A stretch of DNA of 63,401 nt, taken from contig JWZX01003321.1 of NCBI GenBank assembly GCA_001275005.1, positions 1 to 63,401 on the forward strand, given 5' to 3'. The notes beneath the pieces were generated by a model, which was not told the origin of the DNA, did not search any database, and worked only from the letters and a program-made list of their open reading frames with translations. This document shows, one piece after another, positions 27,552-37,257 of this stretch. The DNA is from Chrysochromulina tobinii. Its lineage: Eukaryota; Haptophyta; Prymnesiales; Chrysochromulinaceae. The translations under genes and the position numbers were made by a program. Position 1 is the first letter of the stretch, and each line of letters starts with the position of its first letter.

Positions 27552-30500
27552 ATGAAGGACGACGCATGGGCCTCTCGAGCCCCCATGGAGGATCACAATG
27601 ATGGAGAGGCAAAGCGTGATTTGCTCCGAGCAAACCTCGACGTACAACAGCTCAAGGTCAGGAACTCGCGCAGAGCCAAATGGCTTGTGGCAGTGCCTCG
27701 CATGAGTTGAATGAGTCCCTTGATCCCTTGCGCTGTGGCCGTGTGGCGCCGATGCTCACAGCCTATACGACTGCTCGAAACTCTCCTCTGCAGACATTCA
27801 CTCGCTGGTGGAACTCGTGGCTATCGGAGCGCCAGCTCATCACCACCGACCTTTGCGAAGACATCAAGTTGGGTGTGCTGCCCAACGTGCTCATAGAAAT
27901 TCTCTCCAGATCGCCATGCGCTCGGTACATCCAGGCGCCGCGCACGACATTTCAGAAGCTCGACAATCTCCAGATCTTCCTCAGGGAGCTCCGGGAGAAG
28001 TCCATCAAGCTCGTCAACATCGGCGCCGAAGATCTCGCGAGCGGATATCGGAAGCTCGTGCTCGGCCTCACGTGGACGCTGATCCTCGCGTTTGAGGTTC
28101 AGAGCTCCGCGCCGAGGACGGCGCTGAATTTCGACGATGGCGGCGCCGACGGCCCCCCCAAAGCCGGCATCGCCGAGCTGCTTGAGTGGGCCAAGGAGAA
28201 GGTCAAGCCGCACGGCGTCGTCCTCGAGGGCGGCTGGCAGAAGGGTTTCACGGATGGACAAGCCTTCTGCGCGCTCGGTGCGTGCGCTTGACTTCCCTGA
28301 TGTCTACATGATGTCTACCTGATGACTACCTGATGCCCCCGCCACCTACCTGCGGCCCGACGTCCCAAGCGGCCACTTTCCCCCTGTATGGAGAGGTCAG
28401 CCCCCATATTTACACGTCGCACATCTTTGCGTGCCATTGCAACGTGGCGGAGTGACCGAGATTCATTCCGAGATTCATTCCGCCGCGATCTACGACACGG
28501 CACATCTCCCCACCTCCCCACATCTCCCCACACGTTTCCTTCGCCGAGGCTTCCCGCACGCCTCTCACCCGAACCATTATGGACTACACCATGTGCTCGC
28601 TTATGCTCGCTCACCTGACCAGTCTACTCCATCGCTCGCACGCTCCATCGCGCTTGCGCGTGTGTGCTCGCAGTGCATGACTCGGAGCCCACAGCCCTCG
28701 ACTTCGAAGGCTCGAAGCGATTGTCGCCTGCCGAGAGGCTCATGACGGCCTTCGCCGCGGCCGAGAAGTCAATGGGCGTGCCGCAGCTCCTCGATAAGAG
28801 TGACTTTTCGCTGTACGGCAAACACGATGAGAAGAGTATCATCCTTTACGTGGCCAAGCTCAAGCAGGGCTGCGACTTGCTCCACACGCACAAGGCGAGG
28901 TTGGCGCGATCGCTCGACGAGCAGCGGCGACGAGTGCACGAGGGAGCGGCGGCCTCAGTGACGGAGCCCTCGCCGCGGGACTCAGCTCTCCAGTGGCTGC
29001 AGCACCAGCCACAATCGCCTCTCGACTCGCCGGATCGCGACGGCCTGCAGTCCAGCACCGCCTTCCCGAACCCTCCTCAAAGCACACCGCCGGGCGATGG
29101 ATCGGTGCACCCCATCTCAAAGGAGCGTGCTGCGGCGGTGCTGTCGTGGGCGCAAGGTCTCCTCGACGACAAGGAAGCGCGCATCGCCTATGCCAAGGAA
29201 GTCTTTGCCGAGGCGGATGCTGACGGATCGGGATCGATGGAGATCACCGAGGCGATCGCGTCCGTGCATGAGATGGCCCGTGCCGTCGATCTCAAGCTGC
29301 CATCCCCCGATGAGATCCGAAAGCTCCTCGACATCGGACACAAGAGCCGCGACGGCTCACTGCAGGAGGACGAATTCCTCACCTTCTTTAAGGCGATGCT
29401 CGAGTCCGCACTCAATCATTCCAAGGGCAGCACGCCCGAGGACGAGTCAGCACTTAATCATTCGACCCGGTGCGTACTCCCGGCCACGCCCGATCCTGCC
29501 GCACCGACCGCACCGACCGCAACGACCGCACAGCCGGAGAAGAAGTCTTCGGTGGTCGAGGCCAAGGCCAAGACGGACTTTTTCTTCAAGCGCTCCTGGA
29601 AGGATGATGTCAACACGGCCAAGAGCCCAGCCAGGAGCCCTGCGGTAGGCGGTGGGAAGGTGGATCTCTATGGGGAAGTTGAGGGCGGATACGAGCAGAC
29701 ACGCGGATATGATGAGACAGGCCGGGGCGACGAGGGCGCAGAGAGTAAGATGAGCCCCGACTCGCTGCACACATGGGCGCTCGCAGCCATCGACGCCAGC
29801 GACGACGATTTGAATCCAGACATTCCTTCGTTTCCCAAAGAGTTGGCGTTGGCATTTGCAGCAAGGATTGGGGAGAGTGTTGATGCCAAGCCAGCCCCGG
29901 ACTCGCCGTACGACCCGGAACTCGACCCCGACAGTCGGCAAGGCGAGGCGCGGCCCGCCACATCGCCCGCCAGGAGGCAAGCACGCCTCTCCCGCGAATA
30001 CGAACACGAACACACGGCCACGTGGCAGAAGCGACCGGCCACACCGCCAAGGCTGGCACGGGATGCTGCCAAGACCGCTTCGGATGCAGCCATGGCTTCG
30101 CTCTCCGCCACAACTGCCGAGGCTGCGGCTCTGGCGGCACTGGATTCCGCAAAGAACGCGGCGACGGCCGCCGAAGCCGCCCGAGGAGCGGCGTACGCGG
30201 CTGCGGCCGCCACGACCGCGCAGGAGGCGTTGGTACAGGCACAGGCGGCAGAAGCGGAAGCGCTCAAGGCGAGGGACCTCGCTTCGCAGCTGGGAGATGA
30301 CGATCTCACCATATTCATCGCGGCCTTGGCGACGGCGAGTTCCCATGCGAGGGACGCTGCCGGCGCGGCGAACTCGGCAGTAGCGGCTGCAGCGGCGGCG
30401 CACGAGGCGGCCGAGGCGGCGGCGGCTAGCGAGACGGCCCTAACGGCAGCCAAGGCGCGCCTAAAGGCATTGCGCCTCGAACTCGCCGCCGAGGCCGCCG

Positions 30501-31667
30501 CTCTCAGTAGCCTTGGAGAAGGCGGCGAGCGAGTCTTCGTACGAGACGGCGCTCGAGGCGAGATTGCGCGAGATCGAATCTCCGAGGCGTCCCCCGAGCA
30601 ATCTCGTGATTGCGGAGGCTCTCGCAGCGGCGACGAAGGACCTCGTACGTGTCACGTCAGAGCGCGACAGGGCGCGGGCGGAGGCCGACGCGGCTGCCCT
30701 TGCTCTCACGACCGTGCTTCCGCCGGACACAGTGTCCGCCGATGTCCTGCGACGCCTGGCCCGCCGTCTGCATCACCACAAGGGCGCCCGCTACGGCGCC
30801 AGAGAAACCACTGAGGAGCGCAGCGCACAGAACGCATGGCAACGGCGCGTCTTGAGTTGGCAACGGTCGGTCCTCGGCTCAGAGGCCACCAGCCCCTGCA
30901 CCAGTCCCCCCTCGAGCCCCTCGAAGCTTCCCGTGATCGAAGCCGAGCCGGAAGTCGTGCTGCGCACGGCGCCGCCACGGTCGGTCCCGCCGGTGGCGCC
31001 GATTCCGGCGGCGCCGATGCCTCAAGCCGCTGCGTCGACGTCGCAGGCGGAGGGTGCTTGGAGCTTGGTCCTTGTGGATGGCCCTCCTGTGGAGTTGCGC
31101 GATCGTCTGCCTCCCCCGGCTCCGCCAGCTGCGCTGGGGCTGCTCGCGACCTTGACGAAGCTCGTCCCGCGCTTGAGCGTGGCGATGATAGTATGGTTCG
31201 TGATGATCATCCTGCTCGAGCTCCTGTATCGTGTCTACATGGCATTCGCCGACCCGACTGCTGCGGTTGGAATTGTGGACGTGGCGCCCAAGCTCCGCAT
31301 GGTTGAGTCAGAGCTCTTCGCCCGGGCTCTCCAGCGAAGATTCGTAGGCTGGTGGAAGGTCCACATGGCGCAGATGCCGGACCAGATACAGCTCGGCGCC
31401 GCCGCCGCAGGCCAGTTGCTCGCCATCCACAAGGACCTGCTCGTCATCCAGCTTCGCGCCACGTCGGCTTCAATCGCGCACTGGGCGAAGGAGCGCTCGA
31501 AGCGTCATTTGGGGCGAGTGGAGAGTGCGTGGCGTCACGCCGTCGACGTTGCGCCCAGCCCAACGCACTGTAAGCTCCCTCACGTCATGATGCACTGGTA
31601 CTCCGTTGAGGTGCTGCGCAAGAAGGGGTGTACGGCTCCGGTGTTCCAGTGGGACGTGAGTTACTAG
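27552..31667 (+). CDS. Alpha-actinin-like CH-CH-EF-hand protein with C-terminal membrane segment
   Basis: Proposed exons are 27552-27656, 27794-28277 and 28674-31667 (about 1193 residues). The first junction restores VQQLKTFTRWWNSWL, the start of calponin-homology domain 1. CH2 begins AGIAELLEWAKEKV and crosses the second junction (AFCALVHDSEPTALDF). An EF-hand pair follows (AEADADGSGSMEITE; a weaker second loop at SRDGSLQEDEF), then an Ala-rich coiled coil. To stay open, the frame must shift by one base within 30465-30814, most naturally near 30510: either an error, a real frameshift or an unseen intron. After it come a Pro-rich stretch, a membrane span (VAMIVWFVMIILLELLY) and ~165 residues. 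CH-CH binds actin; the layout recalls nesprins, so a membrane-actin linker is likely. Confidence 0.75.
28278..28673 (+). repeat. 396-bp intron with short tandem repeats
   Basis: This is the second intron of the CH-domain gene. Near the donor it repeats CTACxTGATG units (28303-28335). It also has a doubled CGAGATTCATTC (about 28457-28481) and a CCCCACxTCxC tract. It has no exon-copy junction like the introns elsewhere. Confidence 0.6.
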
Positions 31668-32064
31668 TTACGTGTTGCGAGAGAGTCGTCTACGGGCGTA
31701 AGATGAGTGCGTCATAGCTGAGATATTTCGTCACGGTCGCCACATAAGTCATTACATGTACTACATAGGATACCTGGGAATGACTTACCCCAGGTTCTCA
31801 TACTACACTCGCGACTCTACATGTCGCGCATGTGGATGTCAGCCGTAAGCGTACTCGCTGAGTGTACACTTCCACACCTCTGGAAGGCTCTGCTCGAACC
31901 CGCCCACCGAGGCTACTCGATGCGCCGCACAATGACCGTCGACAGTGCGCCACGCCAGCGCTTAGTCACACAACAGCCGGTCTTGTGCGTGCCTGTGGAT
32001 GGCAAGCGGGCCTACAGCTGTACAGTAGCACAGCAACAAGAGGTGCAACTGCTCATCCTACTCT
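31668..32064. other. Intergenic, between convergent genes
   Basis: 397 bp, AT-richer than its flanks. It contains a second copy of CAGCCGGTCTTGTxCGTGCC (31975 region) that mirrors the 3' end of the next minus-strand gene at about 32067. This could mark a 3'-terminal intron of that gene (see its entry). No other gene is seen. Confidence 0.4.
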
Positions 32065-32922
32065 TCAGCCGGTCTTGTACGTGCCTTCGACGATGCAACC
32101 ATCGATCCAGTTTGTCTTCCTGGGGAAGGTCATATTTTGCAGAGCCTGCACGGCGGAGAAGCCCAGGATGGTGGCCTGTGACGACGAGAAGCAGCCGCTT
32201 GCCGTTGAGGCCGTCGCCAGGATGCCAATCGACGTGCCGATGAAAGGGTTGTCTGCGAAGTCCACGACAACACCCACAAAGGTGCCTGTGGCGCCGCCGA
32301 TGGCCGCTGACAGTGTGAAATCGTCACGCAGGTTTCCGAGCGTCGGGCCCTCAACGGCCGGGAAGGGGAGCAGGCTGCGTCCGCCGCGAAGCCCGACAAA
32401 GAAGGCCGAGCCGCACGCTGCGCCGACGCCACTGGCGGCCATCCAGAAGGGAGCGTCGGCGAGGGCATTGCACATCGGCTGCCAGACAAATCCAGAGAGG
32501 AAGGTGGCGCACGCGAGGAAGGTGGCCGTCTGTACCTCCTTGGCCATGCTGATGTTAGGCACGGCGAGCGATTTGAGCAAAAAGTACGCACAATGGCCTG
32601 TGAATACCGCACCAGCATCACCCAGCCCAGTTGTGACAAAGTAGCCAAGATCAGTAGCAGCAAACCCAAGAACTTGACAAGCATATGCATTGGCAGCCCA
32701 CCAGCCAGCACCCGCCGGTCCGATCTTGCTCGCGCAGACTTCAGCCGTGACGATAAAACGCATGGCGAGGGACGATGCTGCGCTATCTGCGTTCTCTCTC
32801 CGTTCCTCAGCCGTGGCGATCGGTGTGCGCAGGTGGCGTGTGGCAGACCGGAGCGTGGCGAACGAAACCTTCGATACAGGCGGCCACATCGTTCCGCGCG
32901 AACACGCGCGCATCATGATCAT
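32065..32922 (-). CDS. Uncharacterised multi-pass membrane protein
   Basis: A 285-residue frame from ATG 32922. About 50 N-terminal residues are basic and may be a targeting sequence. Then follow about four hydrophobic segments: CQVLGFAATDLGYFVTTGLG, TFLACATFLSGFVWQPM, MAASGVGAACGSAFFVGL and AIGGATGTFVGVVVDFA, plus a shorter one at the end. Conserved-looking pieces include GDAGAVFTGHCAYF and DNPFIGTSIGILATA. I do not recognise the family. At the 3' end, a possible 88-bp GT-AG intron (31993-32080) is flanked by near-identical GCAC(G)xACAAGACCGGCTG copies; using it would replace the last residues YKTG with HAQDRLLCD. Confidence 0.6.
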   Translation of the reverse strand: MIMMRACSRGTMWPPVSKVSFATLRSATRHLRTPIATAEERRENADSAASSLAMRFIVTAEVCASKIGPAGAGWWAANAYACQVLGFAATDLGYFVTTGLGDAGAVFTGHCAYFLLKSLAVPNISMAKEVQTATFLACATFLSGFVWQPMCNALADAPFWMAASGVGAACGSAFFVGLRGGRSLLPFPAVEGPTLGNLRDDFTLSAAIGGATGTFVGVVVDFADNPFIGTSIGILATASTASGCFSSSQATILGFSAVQALQNMTFPRKTNWIDGCIVEGTYKTG

Positions 32923-33299
32923 TGTTGCGGCCGAGGTGCGGGGGGTACAGAGCTCACAAGTGCATCAAAAACGCGGGGGTGCGGAATTCAGCGATTCCGA
33001 TTCTAAACATTCGCGGCAAGACGCTCAAGTCGCACAACCACCGGTCCCGTGGAGACACACCGCGTAAGGCGCAGACTATGCAATTCAGCGATGCGATGAA
33101 AGAACCTACCGGTACCGTAGAAACTGTAGAGATAAAGAACCAATCGAAATGTCCATGCTACACGAGTGTATTTCATCCTGACCTATCGTGTACCCGAGAA
33201 GTACGCGATACAGCATCTCATGGCGTGCGAGCGATAGAGCGCGAGCATTTGAGTCGGGTGTGATTGTCTTGTGGCGGGTGCCTGTGCACGATATATGAG
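32923..33299. other. Intergenic, between two minus-strand genes
   Basis: 377 bp, AT-richer than the coding flanks, with a short GGTACCGT-type palindrome near 33112. No frame here has supporting motifs. Confidence 0.35.
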
Positions 33300-33803
33300 C
33301 TAGAAGTCTCCGAAGTCTATGAGCGACGGCTGCTGGGGGCCGCCTCCAACGCTCAGCACGGCATGCGGCGGCGGCAGCGGTGGACGCGGCGGCGGCGGAG
33401 GCAGCGGGTTGTTGACGGTCCTCTGTGGCAGCGGCTGCTGCGGGTTGTCGACAGTGTACCGTGGTGGCGGTGAGCCGCTGCTCTGTGAGTCGGCATCGAC
33501 GCCCTCGGTGAGCTCTGAGAGCAGCTGCAGCATCAGCTGGCTCTGTCGCAGGAGCAGCTTGGCGTCGTCCGGGCGCAAAGAGCCTTCCTTGAGCAGCTCG
33601 CGCAGCTCGTGCTGAGCCGTGCCGAGCCTTACGATGAGAGCCTGGAAGTTGGGAGTGCTCAGCAGCTCAGCCTTGGGTAGGCTCTGCTTGCCGCACGCAC
33701 GCAGCTCGGAAATAATTGCCTGCTGCTCCGACATGTGCGCCGCGACCTGCGGCCCCGCAACGACTAGGTCTTCAGAGCCGGCGCCGTCAGGTTCATCGCG
33801 CAT
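33300..33803 (-). CDS. Small protein with helical core and Pro-rich tail ending LIDFGDF
   Basis: A 167-residue frame from ATG 33803. The middle (about 25-110) is a compact, probably three-helix segment (EQQAIISELRACGKQSLP, NFQALIVRLGTAQHELREL, DAKLLLRQSQLMLQLLSEL) that loosely recalls a GAT-type helical bundle. A Pro-rich tail follows, and the last residues LIDFGDF resemble the acidic/aromatic clathrin- or adaptor-binding peptides of endocytic proteins. I infer a trafficking adaptor fragment. An upstream exon may be missing, because the protein is short and its N terminus is loop-like. Low certainty on function, moderate that it is coding. Confidence 0.5.
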   Translation of the reverse strand: MRDEPDGAGSEDLVVAGPQVAAHMSEQQAIISELRACGKQSLPKAELLSTPNFQALIVRLGTAQHELRELLKEGSLRPDDAKLLLRQSQLMLQLLSELTEGVDADSQSSGSPPPRYTVDNPQQPLPQRTVNNPLPPPPPRPPLPPPHAVLSVGGGPQQPSLIDFGDF

Positions 33804-34281
33804 GCGCCCGCCTCCCCGCACGTGCGGCGATGCATGCGATGAGAAGCTGCCATCATCCTCCTCTATCTCATCTGGCGACAGAGGGGCGTGCTTCGGTCGG
33901 CGCGGTCCCCACGAGGGGAACGTTCATCGCCGACGAGAGCCACGCTCATCTTTGTCTCGGGCCCTCCACGTTTTCCCACAGGTCGAGTCGGCCGGCGCGG
34001 GAGCCCCCCCACTGAGGTCCAGAGCAGCTCACAGCAGACTTGAAAGTGGAAATAGCCAGACAAAATACGATTTTGGCAGGCACGTTCCGTAGGAAATGGT
34101 GAGGACTGAGGACGGTAAGTAGTACCGTACAGAAATGTCACGTCGCGTGCCAAACAGCGAGAACACCCGCTTGATTCTGTCGTACCCTGCCATACCCTCC
34201 CCATTGTGACACTGATGGCCGCGCCGCGAGACCCACGACCGCGTGGTTGAGAGATGTCACATTGTCATGAGGAGAATCGAG
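33804..34281. other. Intergenic, between two minus-strand genes
   Basis: 478 bp without a supported gene. A stretch at ~33968-34011 (CGTTTTCCCACAGG...GAGTCGGCCGGCGCGGGAGC) resembles the one about 170 bp upstream of the beta-mannosidase start, and is here about 165-210 bp upstream of the small gene's start. Confidence 0.4.
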
Positions 34282-36124
34282 TCACGGGGTCGCGTGGACA
34301 TGCCGAGCAGTGTATGCCACCTTGTCCAGCACCAGGTCCAGCCCCGCAGCCCCGTCTAGGCTCGCACCTACGGGCATCAGCAGCTTGGCACCTCGAAGGA
34401 AGCCGAGGACGCTTGCCGTTGTAGCTCGATCCATCTCGGCGCTCGTCGTGCCGAGGGAGGTCTTCAGGACAAGGTTGAGCCAATGCGGCATGGTATACGC
34501 GAGGTCACAGAGCCCTTGATGGCCAGCCCCCGCAATCGTGAGCGTGCATGCCGGGCGGGCGGCGCCGACGAGCACTCGACGAGCCCAAATTTGGTACCAG
34601 TGGAACTCGACCCATTGCTCGGACCAAATCGTCAGCAGGGGAAGGTGCTGTGTGAGAGGCGGTGCACGGCCTCCGCACGCCCGCAGCCCCTCGGCCTCGC
34701 TCGCATACCTGATGAGGGAGGCCATCGGTGGTCATCAGTGGCACTCAGAGGCAAGTAGCAGCCTCTCGGCCTCCGCTCGCACACCTCGTATCGTTGAAGA
34801 CACCATCGTAGCCTGTGGCTGTCCACACGCGGCGCGGCATCCAATCAACTGCCGGGTCGAGTGCGAAGCACGCGCCGATCCGGGCAGGCCGGATGCGATC
34901 GCTGCTGCACTCGTCCCGTGCACCGGCCACATCAGCGCCGTGTTGGGCCGCGACCGCGCCAGCGCCGTGTTGGGCAGCGACGCGGTCGGCGCAGACCGTC
35001 AGAGCGGTCGCGCCGCCAAACGAGTGGCCTCCCAGGACCAGACGGTCAATCGCGAGGCGCCCCCGCAGAGTACTGAGCAGGGTCTCCACCTGCGCGTCGG
35101 CCAGCCCGTCCATTCGCACGTGCGTCCCCCGAGCCCCACCCGACAGTACCGACCCCTCCTCGATCGCTTCCAGAAACTCGAGCGTGTCCTCGACATTCGT
35201 GGCGCGGATGAGCGTCTGTGCGCGTCGTGCTTCCTTATAAGCCTCCGTGGCCGGCTCGTAGCCGAGGTCCATGACGGACGCATCGTACGGGAGCGCTGAG
35301 GGTGCACCCGTCGAGGGATCCGCCTCGACGAAGCGCGCGAGCGAGGAGGAGCGGTCCGTGTGCTCCACAAGGAGAACCAGAGCCCCGGCGGCTGCGAGTG
35401 AGAGCGCCATCGAGCTGCTCGTCTCTCGAGTGGCCGTGAGGCCGTGGGAGAAGACGATGACAGGCAGCTTACCATCGCCGGAAGGGGTATCGGCAGCCGA
35501 GGGCAAGGCAGGGGTCGCTCCATACTTCGCGCGGATGCCGATCGCCGCCCAATGGCCGAGAATCCATCTCGGGAGATACGGCCGGAGCTCCCTTGGCGCC
35601 GCATTCTGAATGAAGGCACGGGTGAGCTTGTGCCGATCTTGCATGGCGATGTAGCCAGCGCAGTCCTGGTGCGCACTCGTTGGGTAGAGCATGCGGCCGA
35701 TGATGCGCCGCCCCTCGCCCCTCTTGTTGCAACGCACCTCATAGTCCACAACACCAACGCACCACGGGCCAGGAACCGGCTTCAAGCTCGGCAAGCGAAA
35801 GGCGGCGTCAATAGCCACCGAGATCGCACCAAACACCGCACCACACACTCCCCATCCGGCCGCGGACAGGCACAAGCCAAGACGCGGAGCAGTCAGCTGC
35901 CAGTAGTCTGGCCGTCGCCACGTGGCTATCCGATGGGCGACCATCACGCCCAGCGGCGCACAGATTGCCACGAATGATGGTGGCGTGAAACCGAGCAGGA
36001 CTCGCGCAGCTGTCCAGAGAGGGAGGGACCAGATGAGCAAACGATCTACGTTGCGGTAATAGTGCGGCCACGACATGATGATCGATCGAGCCTCTACCTC
36101 ACGGCGTTGCGCTGAGCACTTCAT
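34282..36124 (-). CDS. Platelet-activating-factor acetylhydrolase-like serine hydrolase, membrane-anchored
   Basis: Proposed minus-strand exons are 36124-34785 and 34708-34282 (588 residues), with a 76-bp intron; splicing gives FNDTRYASEAEG. Two hydrophobic segments near the N terminus (LLIWSLPLWTAARVLLGF; LGLCLSAAGWGVCGAVFGA) suggest membrane anchoring. The alpha/beta-hydrolase core shows the family signatures LPVIVFSHGLTATRETSS, nucleophile Ser in VLGGHSFGGATAL, the acid in ACFALDPAVDWMP and catalytic His in IAGAGHQGLCDL (exon 2). PAF-AH enzymes cleave short or oxidised acyl chains from the sn-2 position of phospholipids. The start is the first ATG; MSWPHYYRN, 16 codons on, is an alternative. 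Confidence 0.88.
34709..34784 (-). repeat. PAF-acetylhydrolase intron with duplicated junction
   Basis: This 76-bp intron starts GTGTGCGAGCGGAGGCCGAG; the next exon starts GTATGCGAGCGAGGCCGAGG. The two align over about 27 nt with few differences. The centre holds TTGCCTCTGAGTGCCACTGA-type units, and the intron ends in GATGGCCTCCCTCATCAG. Confidence 0.9.
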
Positions 36125-36932
36125 GCTTACAAGTGTGAACAAGAAAGTCGGTCATTTGTCTCACAGGACCATACCTAGCGAGGCGAGCGACCACCGGGCG
36201 GCTAGCACCGTCGGATTGAGTGACTTCTTGAGAAGCAGTGAGTAACCTTAGAGCTTAGACCCCTCGCGGTCATCCACTCCGCCCTGCCACTCCGTCGAGC
36301 CACACGTGAGCATAGACGCCTGGCTCATGTGCTGAGGCTGTCACATTTCCAGGTGAGCCAGCTGTCGAAATCTACACCTCGGCCTCGTCGGGGAGCCCAG
36401 GTGGTCTGGCTCTGGACGAGCTGGCTCACTCTGCAGACTGCACGCTCCCTCACCTGACCCCCCCGGCTCACGTGGCTCACGTGGGGCTGGGCGGCTCGTC
36501 TGACCACCCCCTGCTCACGTGGCTCACGTGGGGCTGGCCGGCTCATCTGACCCCCTCGCTCACGTGGCTCACGTGGTTCACCTCGCTGGTGGCGCGGCTG
36601 GCCGGCGCTCATCTGTGCTTCTGTGGTCATCTGCCCCGTAAGGGGGGCGCGGCGAAAACGAGAGTCGGACAAACGAGAGTCGGACACGCGGCACACGAAC
36701 CCCAAAATCACAGATTCACCAGCCGCCGTACAGTTACGGTTCCCGACGTCACAATCCTCTCATGCCAAACTGCTCGCCGCTCCCCGCCCAGCAAGATGCG
36801 ACATGAATACCTCTACCAAACACGATGGCCAACGATACGGACAGCGGCACATTGATAGCATACGCCGAATCTCGATACGAGTCCAACCACAGTGAAGCGG
36901 TCCACGGTGCGCGAGTAGAGCATTGATGCAGA
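36125..36932. other. Upstream region of the PAF-acetylhydrolase gene, no gene seen
   Basis: About 800 bp without convincing coding sequence. It contains the array of CACGTG palindromes listed separately, and a doubled AGAGTCGGACA (near 36660-36685). Confidence 0.4.
36461..36580. promoter_or_regulatory. Cluster of six CACGTG palindromes (G-box/E-box) in a tandem repeat
   Basis: CACGTG occurs at 36469, 36478, 36516, 36525, 36561 and 36570. Paired sites are 9 bp apart and the pairs repeat every 45-47 bp within GCTCACGTGGCTCACGTGG. The cluster is about 340-460 bp upstream of the PAF-acetylhydrolase start. CACGTG is the classic binding site of plant and algal bHLH/bZIP factors. The array also behaves as a simple repeat, so function is inferred. 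Confidence 0.55.
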
Positions 36933-37257
36933 TCACACTATGAATGATGCAAGTCGCTGTCGTCGGCTTTGGAAGAGAAAAGGGAAGCGTGAGACGATCA
37001 ACCCCTCGAGCACGCTGGCCGCTCGCAGATCTTTGTAGTGGCACTTCTCTGTCATCTCCGAGCCAAGCATTTCGATCTCCACCGTGTAGAATGCCTCCTC
37101 TGCATCGTATGCGTTCACACAGGCGAGAGTCTCCTGTCCGTTGCTGCGCTTCACGAACACGCAGCTGCCGATGGCGTAGCGCTGCTCAAGGGCGGGCACG
37201 GGTTTGGGGGCCGCCGTTTCAACCGCGGGTTAGGGCTCCGGCAACATCACTTGCTTC
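36933..37257 (-). pseudogene. Orphan SH3/Tudor-like domain, probably a detached 3' end of the SHRWE gene
   Basis: On the minus strand an open frame encodes PAVETAAPKPVPALEQRYAIG, then GSCVFVKRSNGQETLACVNAYD and YTVEIEMLGSEMTEK. This is a compact beta-rich domain of the kind found at protein ends in protist genes (G-V-V-R...A-V..YD...YTVE). It lies just after the stop of the SHRWE membrane protein, separated by a TAA and by tandem copies of that gene's end. I infer that it was once that protein's C-terminal domain. It could instead be a separately spliced exon. Confidence 0.4.

Noticed and set aside
30507-30510. GTAG as a 4-nt intron that would repair the frame of the CH-domain gene
   Set aside because: Far below any known spliceable length; an indel or an undetected intron is more plausible.
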